Below, in pieces: positions 35,001-45,544 of a stretch of DNA of 64,000 nucleotides. The notes beneath the pieces are model-generated. The model saw only the letters and a list, made by a program, of their open reading frames with translations. It was not told the origin of the DNA and did no database searches. This stretch comes from Panorpa germanica (taxonomy: Eukaryota > Arthropoda > Insecta > Mecoptera > Panorpidae), in contig OY783213.1 of the NCBI GenBank assembly GCA_963678705.1, positions 17,364,451 through 17,428,450 on the forward strand, read 5' to 3'. Position 1 is the stretch's first letter. Each line of letters begins with the position of its first letter. The translations under genes were made by a program, and so were the position numbers.

Positions 35001-37768
35001 AATAAAAATTTCTTAGGTTTGTTGAAAATAGCTTTTCGACCTTGTCGTCGAGTCGAGTGGTTGCGGCTGTGGCTGCTGCTGTGGACCTACAAATTCCTAG
35101 ACACGCTTGTTTAGTGCATGTGCTCAACGTGCAATGAAGCGGCCACGATGGCCACGATGGCCACGTTACGAGTAAACGGGATTTGTTCTGGGATAAGTGG
35201 AAATATTTTCATCAGCAAGTTCACTGATCTAAGAAGTTATTTTCAACGAGGATTACTGTTTAAAATAAGAAATAATTAAAATTAATGTCACTGATGTTAA
35301 TTTATCACTAATGTTTTTAAATTTATTAATGTATTAGTAGTTTATTAGTAAAAGACAATACTGAGGAATTCAAAAATAGATTATTAAACTTATTGTAGTT
35401 TTGCTCTAGAATGAAGTATCATTCATTCCCACACACTGTTTTTAGTTTTAATTTAATTTAATGTAAGCTTTAGTTTGTGAAATCATACGCCGTTTGTCAT
35501 TTGTTACTTTGATAATTAATTTTATATATTATATATTATAAAAAACTATAAGAAGAAGAAGAATATAAAGAACTGCACTTGTATGCAATATTTTTTTTCT
35601 AAACTAGTATTTTTGTTAGACGTTGGTCCCAATTAAACAACTTTTATGTGCATGTTGTTGTATGTTTCCTAGCATTGCTCGGATGCGTGCACCACCCGCA
35701 TAAACGTATCAACCATAAAATGAGGACGGACGATTATTTCACAACAGTTCCCAGTAAACATTTTGGAGTCACTTTGCCATCATATTGAAGATGCGTATGA
35801 TTTCTATTTGTCATGAAAGAGTTGATTTTCAGTTCAGTTTCTCACATGTCTATTTTATCGGCTACAAATGGCGAAACCACTTAATCTGTCGGAATACAAA
35901 TGAAGATAAAGTTGATGCGAACTATAATTGAAGTGCAACAGTGATAGAAACGTCACAAAACAGGACACATCACCAAATTGTTTACTGGGTTGTGTATTGA
36001 TAGCCACCTCTTCTTATGATAAAGTGAGCTAATGCGATTACAACCTACTGAAAAAGTCAGAGTCGGTTTCAATGTAAGAGCAGTCTTAGGCGATATTTCT
36101 TCGGTTCTAACTACCGCGTAACTTCGGTGAATTTCTGTACTTGTTAAGAAATTTCATATTTTGACAACATTAGTAAGTGTGTCCTTGATCATTTTCTTAA
36201 ATTAGAACTAAGTTCAGGTGCAACTGCATACTTTGTACATTTTTAATTTAACTTTTGTGACTAATTTCATACGAAATGTCACACTTCCGGTGAGCAAATA
36301 GAGTAATTGCTAAGAGGCTACCAGGAAAATAGTTAAGTTGAATTTATATAGATATAATTAATTATGCAAGGTTATTAATCGCGTCACCATACTCAAGAAA
36401 TAGTTGAAAAGCAGCCAAAATTGTCATCTGTCCCAATGTCCAACTAACAAAACCAAGTATATCACCCAATTAAACTACATGTGACAGAAAACACATCCCG
36501 AAGCCGAAGTCCTATAAGCAACCGCTATAAACGTGCTAAGTCCTCTGATTGAGTTTAGAATTACATACAATTGAAATTGAAACCGTTGACATCTTAAAAT
36601 TTGCATATTTGTACACAAATAGTAAACAAAACAAAGTAGTTGATAAAAAACTAATGTAATATTCAGTTATGGCCAACATAAAGGAAGTTAATGATTATTA
36701 TTAATTGAAATACAAAAAGAGAATGGTTTTATAAGTTTATACATAATATAGAGGTTTAATTTTATTATTTGTAATTATGGTATTTCACCATGAACAGTAG
36801 TCAGTAATAGTTTTGATGTAACTCAAAAGAATAGAAAGAAATTAATTCTTTAATAGTAATTAATTATATAAATATAATTACATAAAAAAAATTGAGTTAT
36901 TGTAATATCATTTTAGATAAATGCGCTGGTGAAAGTAGTTATTATTTATCAGTATAAACACTATTTTACGACTGCATTGGAAACTCATTTAGTACTCATC
37001 TAACTCAACTTTGTACTGAAAACCGCGTAATTTCGACCCGGCCCTGAGTTTACCAACCTAAAGTGCATAAAAATTATAACTAAATCTCACCGAAACTTTA
37101 CGGAGTACGAATTATTATTTTTCCTCCACTCCTAGAGGTGTGCGATGCCGTCTATATTAGCCATAAATTCGCGAAGTTTGTGTAAAAATTGCATCTGTTT
37201 TTATATGGAAGTTGGAACTTTAGGTTCATTCCTAAATAATATTGATCACTGAAGCGTGTTCTTCCGGAAGGGAAGGAAGTATGACGATGAACCGAACACT
37301 GTTCACCGCTGGCAGGAGAGGTGCAATGTCCACGGATATACCCTCATTCGCCTCATACCACCACAGCCACAATCTGAACAGGTGTCCTATCCGAAACTTA
37401 CGGAAAATTTTATTTTTTATTTATAGTTTTAGCCGGCTTGAACAAATTTCACTTTTATATTTGATTTACTGACCTTTTTCCGCGCAAAATATATTTTTTA
37501 AGTTGCTCCTAATCAATGCAAATATCGAACACTAACTTTAGTTTTCCACAAAAAATCCGTTAAAGAAAAATATGCTCCCGATAAGAACCGTTTCTGGAGA
37601 ATATTTTCAAATAACTGAGCCAAATGCATATTCTATTAAGTAAGGAATGTGAAAAACAAAACTTTTTTATTTAAAATAAAACAACGGTTTTTATTTTACT
37701 TATTATTTTCTAAATATACGTACCACAATAAATCTAATAGCGCTGACTTCATGATCAACATCCCCCAT
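32042..37768 (-). CDS. Costars-domain protein (STARS/ABRA-like), complete five-exon gene
   Basis: Exons on the minus strand: 37768-37724, 33670-33531, 33167-32999, 32905-32813 and 32194-32042. All introns are GT-AG and in phase; 600 nt, 199 aa. The start is MGDVDHEVSAIRFIV. The costars domain (about residues 62-160) shows PFGELFN-IYTYISDKLVGM, LLRARKHKLLDFEGECLFQ and RRDDDVPVFLLKP. These match the C-terminal domain of vertebrate ABRA/STARS (FGDLF, SDKVVGILMRARKHGL, DFEGEMLWQ). In vertebrates this protein binds actin and promotes Rho-dependent SRF/MRTF signalling; the role in insects is inferred. The protein is about half the length of human ABRA and lacks most of the N-terminal half. An unusual tail after the domain carries SRSVSPN and SRSASPN, two Ser-Pro repeats that look like phosphorylation sites. 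Intron 1 is 4 kb; intron 4 contains a SINE-like repeat. Confidence 0.93.
32251..32540 (+). repeat. SINE-like repeat with (GAA)n tail, copy 1
   Basis: The repeat body begins TCCCGAGTGGTGACCGGGTG and ends GAGCCATTGAAGAAGAAG. It is about 90% or more identical to copies at 40853 and 48146, all on the plus strand. It can fold into hairpins, for example GTGCCCGG...CCGGGCAC and GTCG...CGAC. The open frames on its minus strand are shadows of this structure. It lies in intron 4 of the costars gene, in antisense orientation. Confidence 0.9.
35040..35180. other. GC-rich patch with short tandem GCCACGATG repeats in costars intron 1
   Basis: A locally GC- and CpG-rich stretch contains nearly three copies of GCCACGATG (about 35142-35168). 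Such patches can be alternative promoters or enhancers. No exon with a recognisable product was found. Confidence 0.3.
35750..35989 (+). mobile_element. CCCAGTAAAC repeat family, copy 2, a 240-bp MITE with inverted ends
   Basis: The left end CCCAGTAAACATTTTGG and the right end, reverse complement CCCAGTAAACAATTTGG, are 17-bp inverted repeats with one to two mismatches. The first 65 bp match copies at 21486 (inverted), 49559 and 62240 (inverted). There is no coding capacity. The target duplication is unclear (possibly TT). It lies in costars intron 1. Confidence 0.6.
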
Positions 37769-38610
37769 TTTGTTTATTTTTAAAATTAATTTAAAATGAC
37801 ACTTTATAATCAACACACTTCACTAACAATAATTACAAAACAGTTTAATATAAAAAGCAAATTTAAATTTATTTGAAACTCAAACTCAGAATAAAAATAG
37901 TAAAATAAAATTGGAATGAAAAAAGAAACTGATGTCACTTTAAAACGTAAAAAAAGTAACACAATATTTAAAAGTATATTTTTTATTAATTTTCTTTCAC
38001 AGTGTTACAAGAGTACATATATTCTATATTAGAAGGTAGACTGATGTGTACTCTTCGGCAATTCTTTTAGAAATGATTAAAAAACAAAGCAGTGAAGCCA
38101 TTTAAATGCCTCACTCTAAAAATAATCTAGTGAAAATATTTAGAAAAAAAACAACATCGTATAGGTTATGTGCAAATAGTTATACTCGTATACTATGTTT
38201 AGTATATACAGCACACGAAACCATTAAAATAGTTTGAGCGGAAAATATGTCCGGATGGACGTATGTTTGTTTTAATTCTGAAATTATATAAATAGTATAA
38301 TTAAATATATGAATAATTACTTATTTTTATATCCGCTGTTGCTGTTAGTATTACTGTTACTGGTTCATATATGTTATATTGAGAAGTTGTAAAAAATGGA
38401 AAGTTCTAAATTTAACCTATAAGCGAACCGTGCCATTAAAATTCCATATGATATTTAACAAGCTGTAAATATTATTTTTTACATTTATTACTTTTCGAGA
38501 TTTAGTTTATATTAATGACTGTGTAATTATAAATATTGGGAGTTATAACTACGCAGCAGCAGGCGCAGTCGTATGATTTATGTAGCATATATTAAGTAGA
38601 GTAAGTAAAT
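37769..38610. other. Upstream region of the costars gene
   Basis: AT-rich DNA holding the presumed 5' UTR and promoter of the minus-strand costars gene. No clear promoter motif stands out. Confidence 0.35.
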
Positions 38611-38887
38611 CAGGGGCGTAGCAATAGCAGGGAGGACAGATTTACACTGGATATAACGCAATATGCGACTGGATTAAAAGCGTGCCAAAATAATTCCGGC
38701 TAACAATTTGTAGAACCGTTATTTTGTAACTAGAATCTGAAAGAATAAATGTTGATTTTAAAGATCTGCAAGGGATAAACCCACACGAATTTTATAAATG
38801 TTTTTGGTAATAAAATATGTATAGTTCAAATTACGAGAGTTCGGTGGTGAATTATTCTGAATAACAAAAGCCTTAGCTACGCTACTG
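38611..38887. mobile_element. Possible hAT-like MITE, 277 bp
   Basis: The left end CAGGGGCGTAGCAATAG and the reverse complement of the right end, CAGTAGCGTAGCTAAGG, share the CAG..GCGTAGC pattern of hAT-like termini. Flanking octamers (AAGTAAAT, ACCAAATC) do not match, so it is either old or a chance pairing. A 35-bp terminus of the 18-kb MITE family lies inside it at 38821-38855. Confidence 0.4.
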
Positions 38888-39582
38888 ACCAAATCACATG
38901 CACTTCAAATTTGACGGATGTATGCTAATGTGAACGTGAATGAATTGCAAATATAAACATGCCAAAAAATTTGTTTTATATTATTGGTACTAATGTAGTA
39001 CATACTTGTATATGCTACACACATACTATCAAACATTTTTTTTATCTAATCAGAAGGCGTAATGGGCTATTTACATGGTTAAATCACATCTTCAATTAGT
39101 TTCAGATTCAGATATCGTGTACGTTTATCGTATGTGTAAATACTAAAATTTTAACGATGAATCTGAATGGAGACGGTGGTCTAATATGGTCTGTTAGTAC
39201 TGGAAGATCGTACACTCAGATTTGTGTCTGGTGGGTAAACAAACGGGCTGATCGTTCACTGCCAGTTCTCTTGACAGTCTGCTTCTGTATACATGTACAA
39301 CTGTCAAGTGTACCGCAGAAGGCTTACTGCAATGAAGCAGTCTTCATCCATGCATGCGTAATAGGCTGTACACCTAATACACTACAGTTAAACGCAGAAG
39401 TGAATTAGATCGTGTCAACGACGGACTCCGAAAATCTGAAGAGTAATAAAATTGAGCTATGATATATGTATAAACAAATATTTATCAGTGAATCAGTAGC
39501 ACAAGAGCCCTATTGAACTTGTAGTACAGGAACCCTTATTATTTAATCCACTTCTTTTATATAATGCACTATGCAAGCCGAG

Positions 39583-39715
39583 TGTAATTTTAAATCAACA
39601 GGAAACGCAATATTTTCGTAAAAGTAACGATATTTTTATTTTAATCCAAAGTAGAAACTCTGAGGTTAGTAATGGAACATAATATTTGCCAAATATCACC
39701 GTAATGTTGGTTTTG
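39583..39715 (+). repeat. Interspersed repeat shared with 25.5 kb, copy 2
   Basis: It carries TTTTAAATCAACAGG, CAATATTTTCGTAAAAG and ACTCTGAGGTTAGTAATGG, in the order found at 25548-25690. Confidence 0.6.
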
Positions 39716-39734
39716 AAAAGAACTGCTGAGAGGA

Positions 39735-39830
39735 GACAAGAAAGGAAGTAGATGGATACCGGAGGTACAGAGAAGGAGGGAAAAGGGAGAAAATTATGGA
39801 GTTGGAAATGTTGCTAACTTTACAGTACAG
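39735..39830 (+). mobile_element. LINE ORF2 C-terminal scrap
   Basis: One frame reads LLRGDKKGSRWIPEVQRRRE, which lines up with LLKGGSEGKRWMAEIVRRKG near the end of the LINE at 2.6 kb and LLKGGKEGNKWMVKVIRG at 58.2 kb. No other part of the element is recognisable here. Confidence 0.55.
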
Positions 39831-40754
39831 CAGTCAATAAGGAGAAGAGTGACGCTAGAAGAAGAATACACACTTCTAAATTGGTTTAATTGTGAAAAAC
39901 CCTATTTATGAAAAGTATCTAGCGCATTATAATTTCTCATAAATATCTAATTATACAGCAGCATCTGATCCATAAATTTGAAGTAAAAGTGAAATTAACA
40001 AACGCCATACGGTAAGCGAGTCAATGTCATCAACAGGTATAATTTTGCTTTCACTAATATTTTGGAGATGTGCTCAACTCGCAAAGATCTTCTTTACTAA
40101 CACTTTGAAGTACGTGTATCAATCGTAAGCAAATACAATATTTCATCAATTTCTTTAAATATCAATGAAGATGTTATTAATGACGATTTCATATTTTACT
40201 GACATTTCTTATATTGCTATTATTAAATATTAATACATAAAGAAATTGCAACGAAACTTGTTAGAAAGATGGCATCGCACCGTGGTGGCGGTGAGAACGA
40301 CCTTTAGCGGTGAAGGTGAAAAAGAAATCTTTTTATGACTTGTGAGAAGTTCATTAACAATACACATTGTTCTTAAGAACAAATTCCACTTGGCAGAGTA
40401 ACAGCAAATAGAAACAGTATGTGAAACATTTAGACATCTGATAAGAAAATTAGAACTAGCGCAGACTTGAAACACGACGCAACATATTATACTCTATCTC
40501 TCTCTCACACTGCAACCGTTGATTTGTGATCTGCAACTTTTTCAATAGGAAGAATTTTCGCATTAGCACACTTTATCATGAGAGAAAGATTATATATTAA
40601 TGTTTTTTTTTAAATATTTATTTCAGTGCATCAACTTTCGATAATTATTAGCACTTAGAACAATATATACATTTAAAGCCATTTGTAATGCATAATTTAT
40701 AGTCTATAAATACGAGTATGCGTATTTAAAATTGTAGTGATTAAGTTATATTCA

Positions 40755-40852
40755 GAACGGCACAGTAGGCGAGAGCATTGATGCTTGACTCTGACTACTA
40801 TGTCCTCGGGTTCGATCCCCGGGTCAGATATTATCTGGGTTTTGGTTATAAT
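40755..40852 (+). repeat. tRNA-derived SINE head
   Basis: GGCACAGTAGGCGAGAGC resembles a polymerase III A-box region. GGTTCGATCC at 40811-40820, inside GGGTTCGATCCCCGG, is an exact B-box. No complete cloverleaf or acceptor stem was recognised, so this is a SINE head rather than a tRNA gene. It directly precedes copy 2 of the SINE-like body at 40853. The other two body copies lack it; a decayed relative stands alone at 15180. Confidence 0.65.
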
Positions 40853-41146
40853 TCCCGAGTGGTGACCGGGTGTGAAAGAATAGTCCCAATGTTGCTCATG
40901 CATGTCGTAAGAGGCGACTAAAATGGGTACCCAGTGCCTGGGGGTATAGCCGGGCACCCTGCCCTTGGGGATTATATCAGGGGACTGGTCCTCCAGGTTG
41001 GGGGTTGGGCGTGGTGCTAACAACTCCACCCCGTGAAAAGAACCTTGTTACGAAATCTCAAGTAATTAAATCATTCGGAAAAAATTCTTGAGAAGGCCAG
41101 GGCCCACCCAGGGCTGTCGAGCCACTGAAGAAAAAGAAGAAGAATT
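40853..41146 (+). repeat. SINE-like repeat with (GAA)n tail, copy 2
   Basis: Same body as at 32251 and 48146. It ends in GAAGAAAAAGAAGAAGAA. With the tRNA-like head at 40755 it could be the longest copy in the window, or two separate elements may be adjacent. Confidence 0.9.
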
Positions 41147-42534
41147 ATATTCATTGATAAAGTCAATAAGGTTTTTTAGGATTTCTCTGATTTCAAATAT
41201 CTCTTTACATTCTTCAGGCATATTATAGTTTTGTCTGTGCGATGAGCACTTGAAGCATAAAAGAATAATATGTTCTATTAATACACTTTGATGTATGTAT
41301 TTCATACGTCCGCATGTCCTTGCAGTCGCATAGATTCATGTATATTCGTACATTTCAGGTGTCTCCTTTATCTGCATTAGGAGTGGATCGGTGAGAGTGG
41401 AAAATAATACAGATGTGTTAAGCCTCTAGTGTGCGCTCAGGCTAATAGGCTAACGAGATGTTCTTGCAAATAACAGAGATGAACATTTAGGTTAACAATC
41501 ATGTTGAAACAACATAACAGTAAATCTTGTAACGTGTTTCCAATTCATTTAGATAATGTTAATGTTACTTTGGCAGTTATTAAAATAGATTTATTTTGTT
41601 TATACTTGTTTTAAAACAAATGTATGAACTTGTGTGCACATTTTTAAATTAACAATGAAATCTATTTTGTTATACATTCTTAAGATAATTACATGCTAGT
41701 AGGTAGCACGAAGTGATGCCATTCTTGAGAAAATCTTACATACTAACATGTGGATGGTATACAGTAAGTATGGTACACATACGTGCGACTTAAACATGCG
41801 ACATCAAATATACAGTACGAACTATTTGGTGACTGGTTTATTTCTCAGTTATTTTCTAGTTTTATTTTTCCCGTCTGCACTGTCACGTCTTGTTACACAT
41901 TGTGGAGCTGTTGTGATGTCACTCATTTGAAAAAATATTTCTTTTTAGTTTTACTTGTTCTTTGGTATTGTTTTGTATTTCTGTTTTGGAAGCCTAGTTT
42001 TGGATGTGGCGTCATGACCCTTGTGACTATCCCCCTCATCCCTTGTTACGTTTCATCACACTCAATCAAAAAAAAATTGGTGTTTCTTTTAATGGCAATA
42101 TTTTACAAGTACAATATATTAGAAACAATTATAAAAATATAAATAATTTCGTTTGAATTGTAAAAAACAACATCAATTTTGACACTAAGTTGTTATCATC
42201 GGTTTGTACTTGCGTATTTTGAGGTTATTTTCAACTTACGATCTCCCGCCAAGTGCTCTCGTAATCTGTCAATACAAGAGAACATTCTAAACAATAAATA
42301 ACTATTATGACGTCAGAGCGGGCGTGATTATGAACGAAATAAGTTACTGTTAATATTCTCCTTTATTACCAAAACAATGTGATTTAGTGTATATGGTATA
42401 TCTACGTCATCATTTACGTTTGAATACGCAAAGATTTTCATTGAATAATTCAGTTAACAGCTTTTGGACCTGCGTAGGTTCGCACGAACCGTCAGCCTAT
42501 ACTAATAAATTCTTAACACGATTCATATACCAGT

Positions 42535-43614
42535 CACTGGCGTAGCTAGGTATGGGCCAGTCGGTCCATTTTAGGTCCAACAAAGGATATGCTCTTCTAT
42601 CACCGCTGGACCTCACCGTCTCTTGTTAAAATTCACGAGTGCCGGCTAGGAATTTACAGTTTATATTTATGTTTAACTATGGAGCTCTGTTTCCACTACT
42701 GAACGGAAACACTTGCGTAGCTAGGTATGGTCCAGTCGGTGCTGGGCACCGGGGCCCTCAACCTCAGGGGGCCCTCGGACCAAGACCAGCAAACCTCATA
42801 TTGTACTAGCTAAAAATTCTCCAACCTTTGGAATGTAAATAAAATAGGTTGCAACACGAATTTAAGGTAGTACTGTCGGTCAGAGGTCAATGACCGGTAA
42901 GTCATATCAAGTTCTATTATTTCTTTTGCAAATTTTATTTTTAGAGAAAAATTATTGTAATGTGTTAAAGCAGTGCTTAGTTTCATTTAAGTTTTTTATA
43001 TGTAAAAGAAAGAGACAGCAATATTATTTTAAAAATATTTATTAAGTAAACAATTTATGTAACTATGGCAACGCATCAGTGTTTTGTTTATATTTGAAAA
43101 CGTGCACCATCAAGTTATATTAATTATTTTAAAATGTTTCATTTTAAAGAAATATTTTTATAATGTGTTAGAGTAGTGCATAGTTTTATAAAATATTTTT
43201 ATATGTAAAAAAAGAGACAGCAATATTATTTTAAAAATATTTATAAAGTAAACAATTGTATTTAATGTTAGGGTTATGTCGGTGGTTGTCTTGCAGATAA
43301 ACACGAGTCTGAGACATATTCGACTGAATAATGATTCTCAGTTGAAGAAAAGAGATGAATATAGTTTCCAGATCAATCTAATAGAATAACTAGGAACTAC
43401 GTACTTATTTGAATTTGAAAAAATATTTGATTCGTTTGCAAGTCGAAACTTGAACGACAAAGCATTGTACAGCAGGTGCAGTTTCATTATTTTAACTCTT
43501 GTGTCAAATTCTTATATAGAGATATACGCGCCAAATTCAAAATTTACTGGCCTAGAATTTTTAAATAAATTCACTTAGATATATATTTTGAGTCAAGCTC
43601 AGGGGGGCCTCAAG

Positions 43615-43694
<80 letters not shown>

Positions 43695-43755
43695 CTTGAT
43701 AAAACCTAGTAGTTTTTTTTGCACCGGGGCCTTTGGTTACCTAGCTACGTCACTG
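42535..43755. mobile_element. Non-autonomous hAT transposon with perfect 8-bp target duplication
   Basis: The left end CACTGGCGTAGCTAGGTA and right end (reverse complement CAGTGACGTAGCTAGGTA) are terminal inverted repeats. They are flanked by identical octamers ATACCAGT at 42527-42534 and 43756-43763, the 8-bp duplication typical of hAT. The 1221-bp element encodes no transposase that I can see. Inside are a second terminus-like copy (near 42711, followed by GGCACCGGGGCC), two ~100-bp direct repeats about 203 bp apart (about 42955-43060 and 43158-43262, both with AGAGACAGCAATATTATTTT) and an 88-bp AT palindrome. Confidence 0.8.
43611..43698. repeat. Perfect 88-bp (AT)n palindrome
   Basis: CAAGTAAT, 36 AT units, then ATTACTTG: the whole stretch is its own reverse complement. 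It lies in the right part of the hAT element. Such tracts extrude cruciforms and are prone to length change and assembly error. Confidence 0.95.
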
Positions 43756-44464
43756 ATACCAGTATTACATTTCTTTGATGCATAGAAACTAAATTTCCAC
43801 TTTAAAATTACTTTCTTGTATTTTTCCACTAGACTGTATCTTTAGCCACGTGGCGTGAATCAACGTAAACATCGTCGTATAACGGATTGGATTCGTTGGC
43901 TCACATTCCACAGCGCACACTTATCGTGATCCTTGAGAATTGGGAGTTGGGAGGTTGGGATCATTCATAAACAACAGTTAACTGTGTCTGCGCATGCGTT
44001 ATCTTCGTCTTCATCTTAATGTCAGATATCTCTTCTTCAAAGTTTAATTTAGTTAATTACTCGTACATTGCATAGAATGATAGTTATTAGTAACATCACA
44101 TCACATGATATCACATCGAACCTTTTTAGGGAATATCCTGGCGAGATTTATCGAACGTCATCATACAACCGGATCTTCTAAATGTTTGCTTCATCATCAC
44201 ATGCTGTTTTTACGATATTTATTAAATGTATAATGTGAAATAGTTTACATACAATAAAAATTAATTAAATGACCAACATATGGCGAATATTTCTAAAATT
44301 AGCACAAATGGTTCCTACAGTTGGCGATATTTATTTTGTTATTGAAAAATGTAAATTCATTTTTGTTTTCTGCCAGTGATTAAAATTCAGTAGATGAGGA
44401 AATGTTAAACTTTATTTAAATTCTGTATTACATCTCACAATGTTTTGTTACAAGTATTAAAGAA

Positions 44465-44515
44465 CAGTGGCGGTCTTAGCCATTGGTAGGCCCCTGGGCG
44501 GCAGAATCTTTTTTG
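44465..44515 (+). repeat. hAT-like terminus, element undefined
   Basis: CAGTGGCGGTCTTAGCCATT followed by GGCCCCTGGGCGGCAGA has the look of a hAT 5' end. A related sequence (CAGTGACAAGCTTAGGTATT, then GGCCCC) begins at 45175. No matching 3' end or target duplication was found for this copy. Confidence 0.4.
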
Positions 44516-45174
44516 AAACTATTAAAAAAATAAAATTCTATTCTCAAAAATTGTTTATATTTTTTACCTCAATTTTATAAATTGAAATTGTAGCGAGAGT
44601 TGCAGCATGGTATTGACGCGATTTCCTACACTTCCACGTTTCATTAAATAGTGCGACCACTGCGGATCTGTGGACGCTTACTTTTAGAATGTTATTTCAA
44701 ATACGCTGTACAATGCTAATGTTTTATTTTGGTTGATTATCATTTTCCTTAATTAATAAACATATTCTTAAATAACTGAACAAAGTATTAGACGTGTTAT
44801 AAAATTTCAAACATGTTTATCTTTGTTTACTAATACTACCACACCCACTGCAAATAAATACAATTATTTTGCATGATATTATGCATGACAATTCTAATAT
44901 TATAATATTTGTTTAAATAATATCTAAATTTTGTTAAAATAGATTGATTGCGCTTATCTTAATATAGACAATGAAACTTGCGAATGCTTTGTTTAGAAAT
45001 ATATGTTTATTTTGAATTAGACATGCCAAACCCAAGGCATAGTTAAAATTTAAGAGTCTTTAGGCTTTTGTAATGATAACGTTATCAGAATTAACATACC
45101 ACGTAGTTTGACTTAGGTTGGGCTGTCACACTAGAACATACTACGTCCGACTGCCTATTTTGTACACTCAATAG

Positions 45175-45540
45175 CAGTGACAAGCTTAGGTATTGCGAGG
45201 CCCCAAGACGGCAGATCTTTGCGACGCATTGAAAGTACTAAATTTATTGAAAAAATTGAAAGTACGGATATTTGATGATGATTGACGAGTTTTAGATGTA
45301 GAGTTATAAAAGTTAACTAGCACAAAGACGACAAATATTAATGATAATAAAGTAAGGTACGGGAATGCCTTAAAAGATATAAACAGGGTGCGTTACACAG
45401 TGATTCTAGTGGGTTTTCTAAAGCGCGAAATTCAAATACTTATTTTGTAATGACTTTTTCTACTTCGATTGCTCGAGGGTGCCAGGCAAGACTCCGGGCG
45501 GTTGCCCGTTTGCCACCCCCCATGTGCGCCTATGTACTTA
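45175..45540 (+). mobile_element. Degraded hAT-like element
   Basis: It starts with CAGTGACAAGCTTAGGTATT and GGCCCCAAGACGGCAGATC, related to the terminus at 44465. It ends in GGGCGGTTGCCCGTTTGCCA followed by CCCCC, which looks like the 3' region of the same type. There is no ORF and no clear target duplication. Confidence 0.35.
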
Positions 45541-45544
45541 ACAG

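Noticed and set aside
40755..40852. Functional tRNA gene
   Set aside because: The B-box is perfect, but the acceptor stem and cloverleaf could not be formed and a related decayed copy exists at 15180, so a SINE head is the better reading.
41783..42142. 119-codon plus-strand frame rich in Phe, Leu and Val
   Set aside because: The hydrophobic composition follows from T-rich DNA; there is no conserved motif and a second frame overlaps it.
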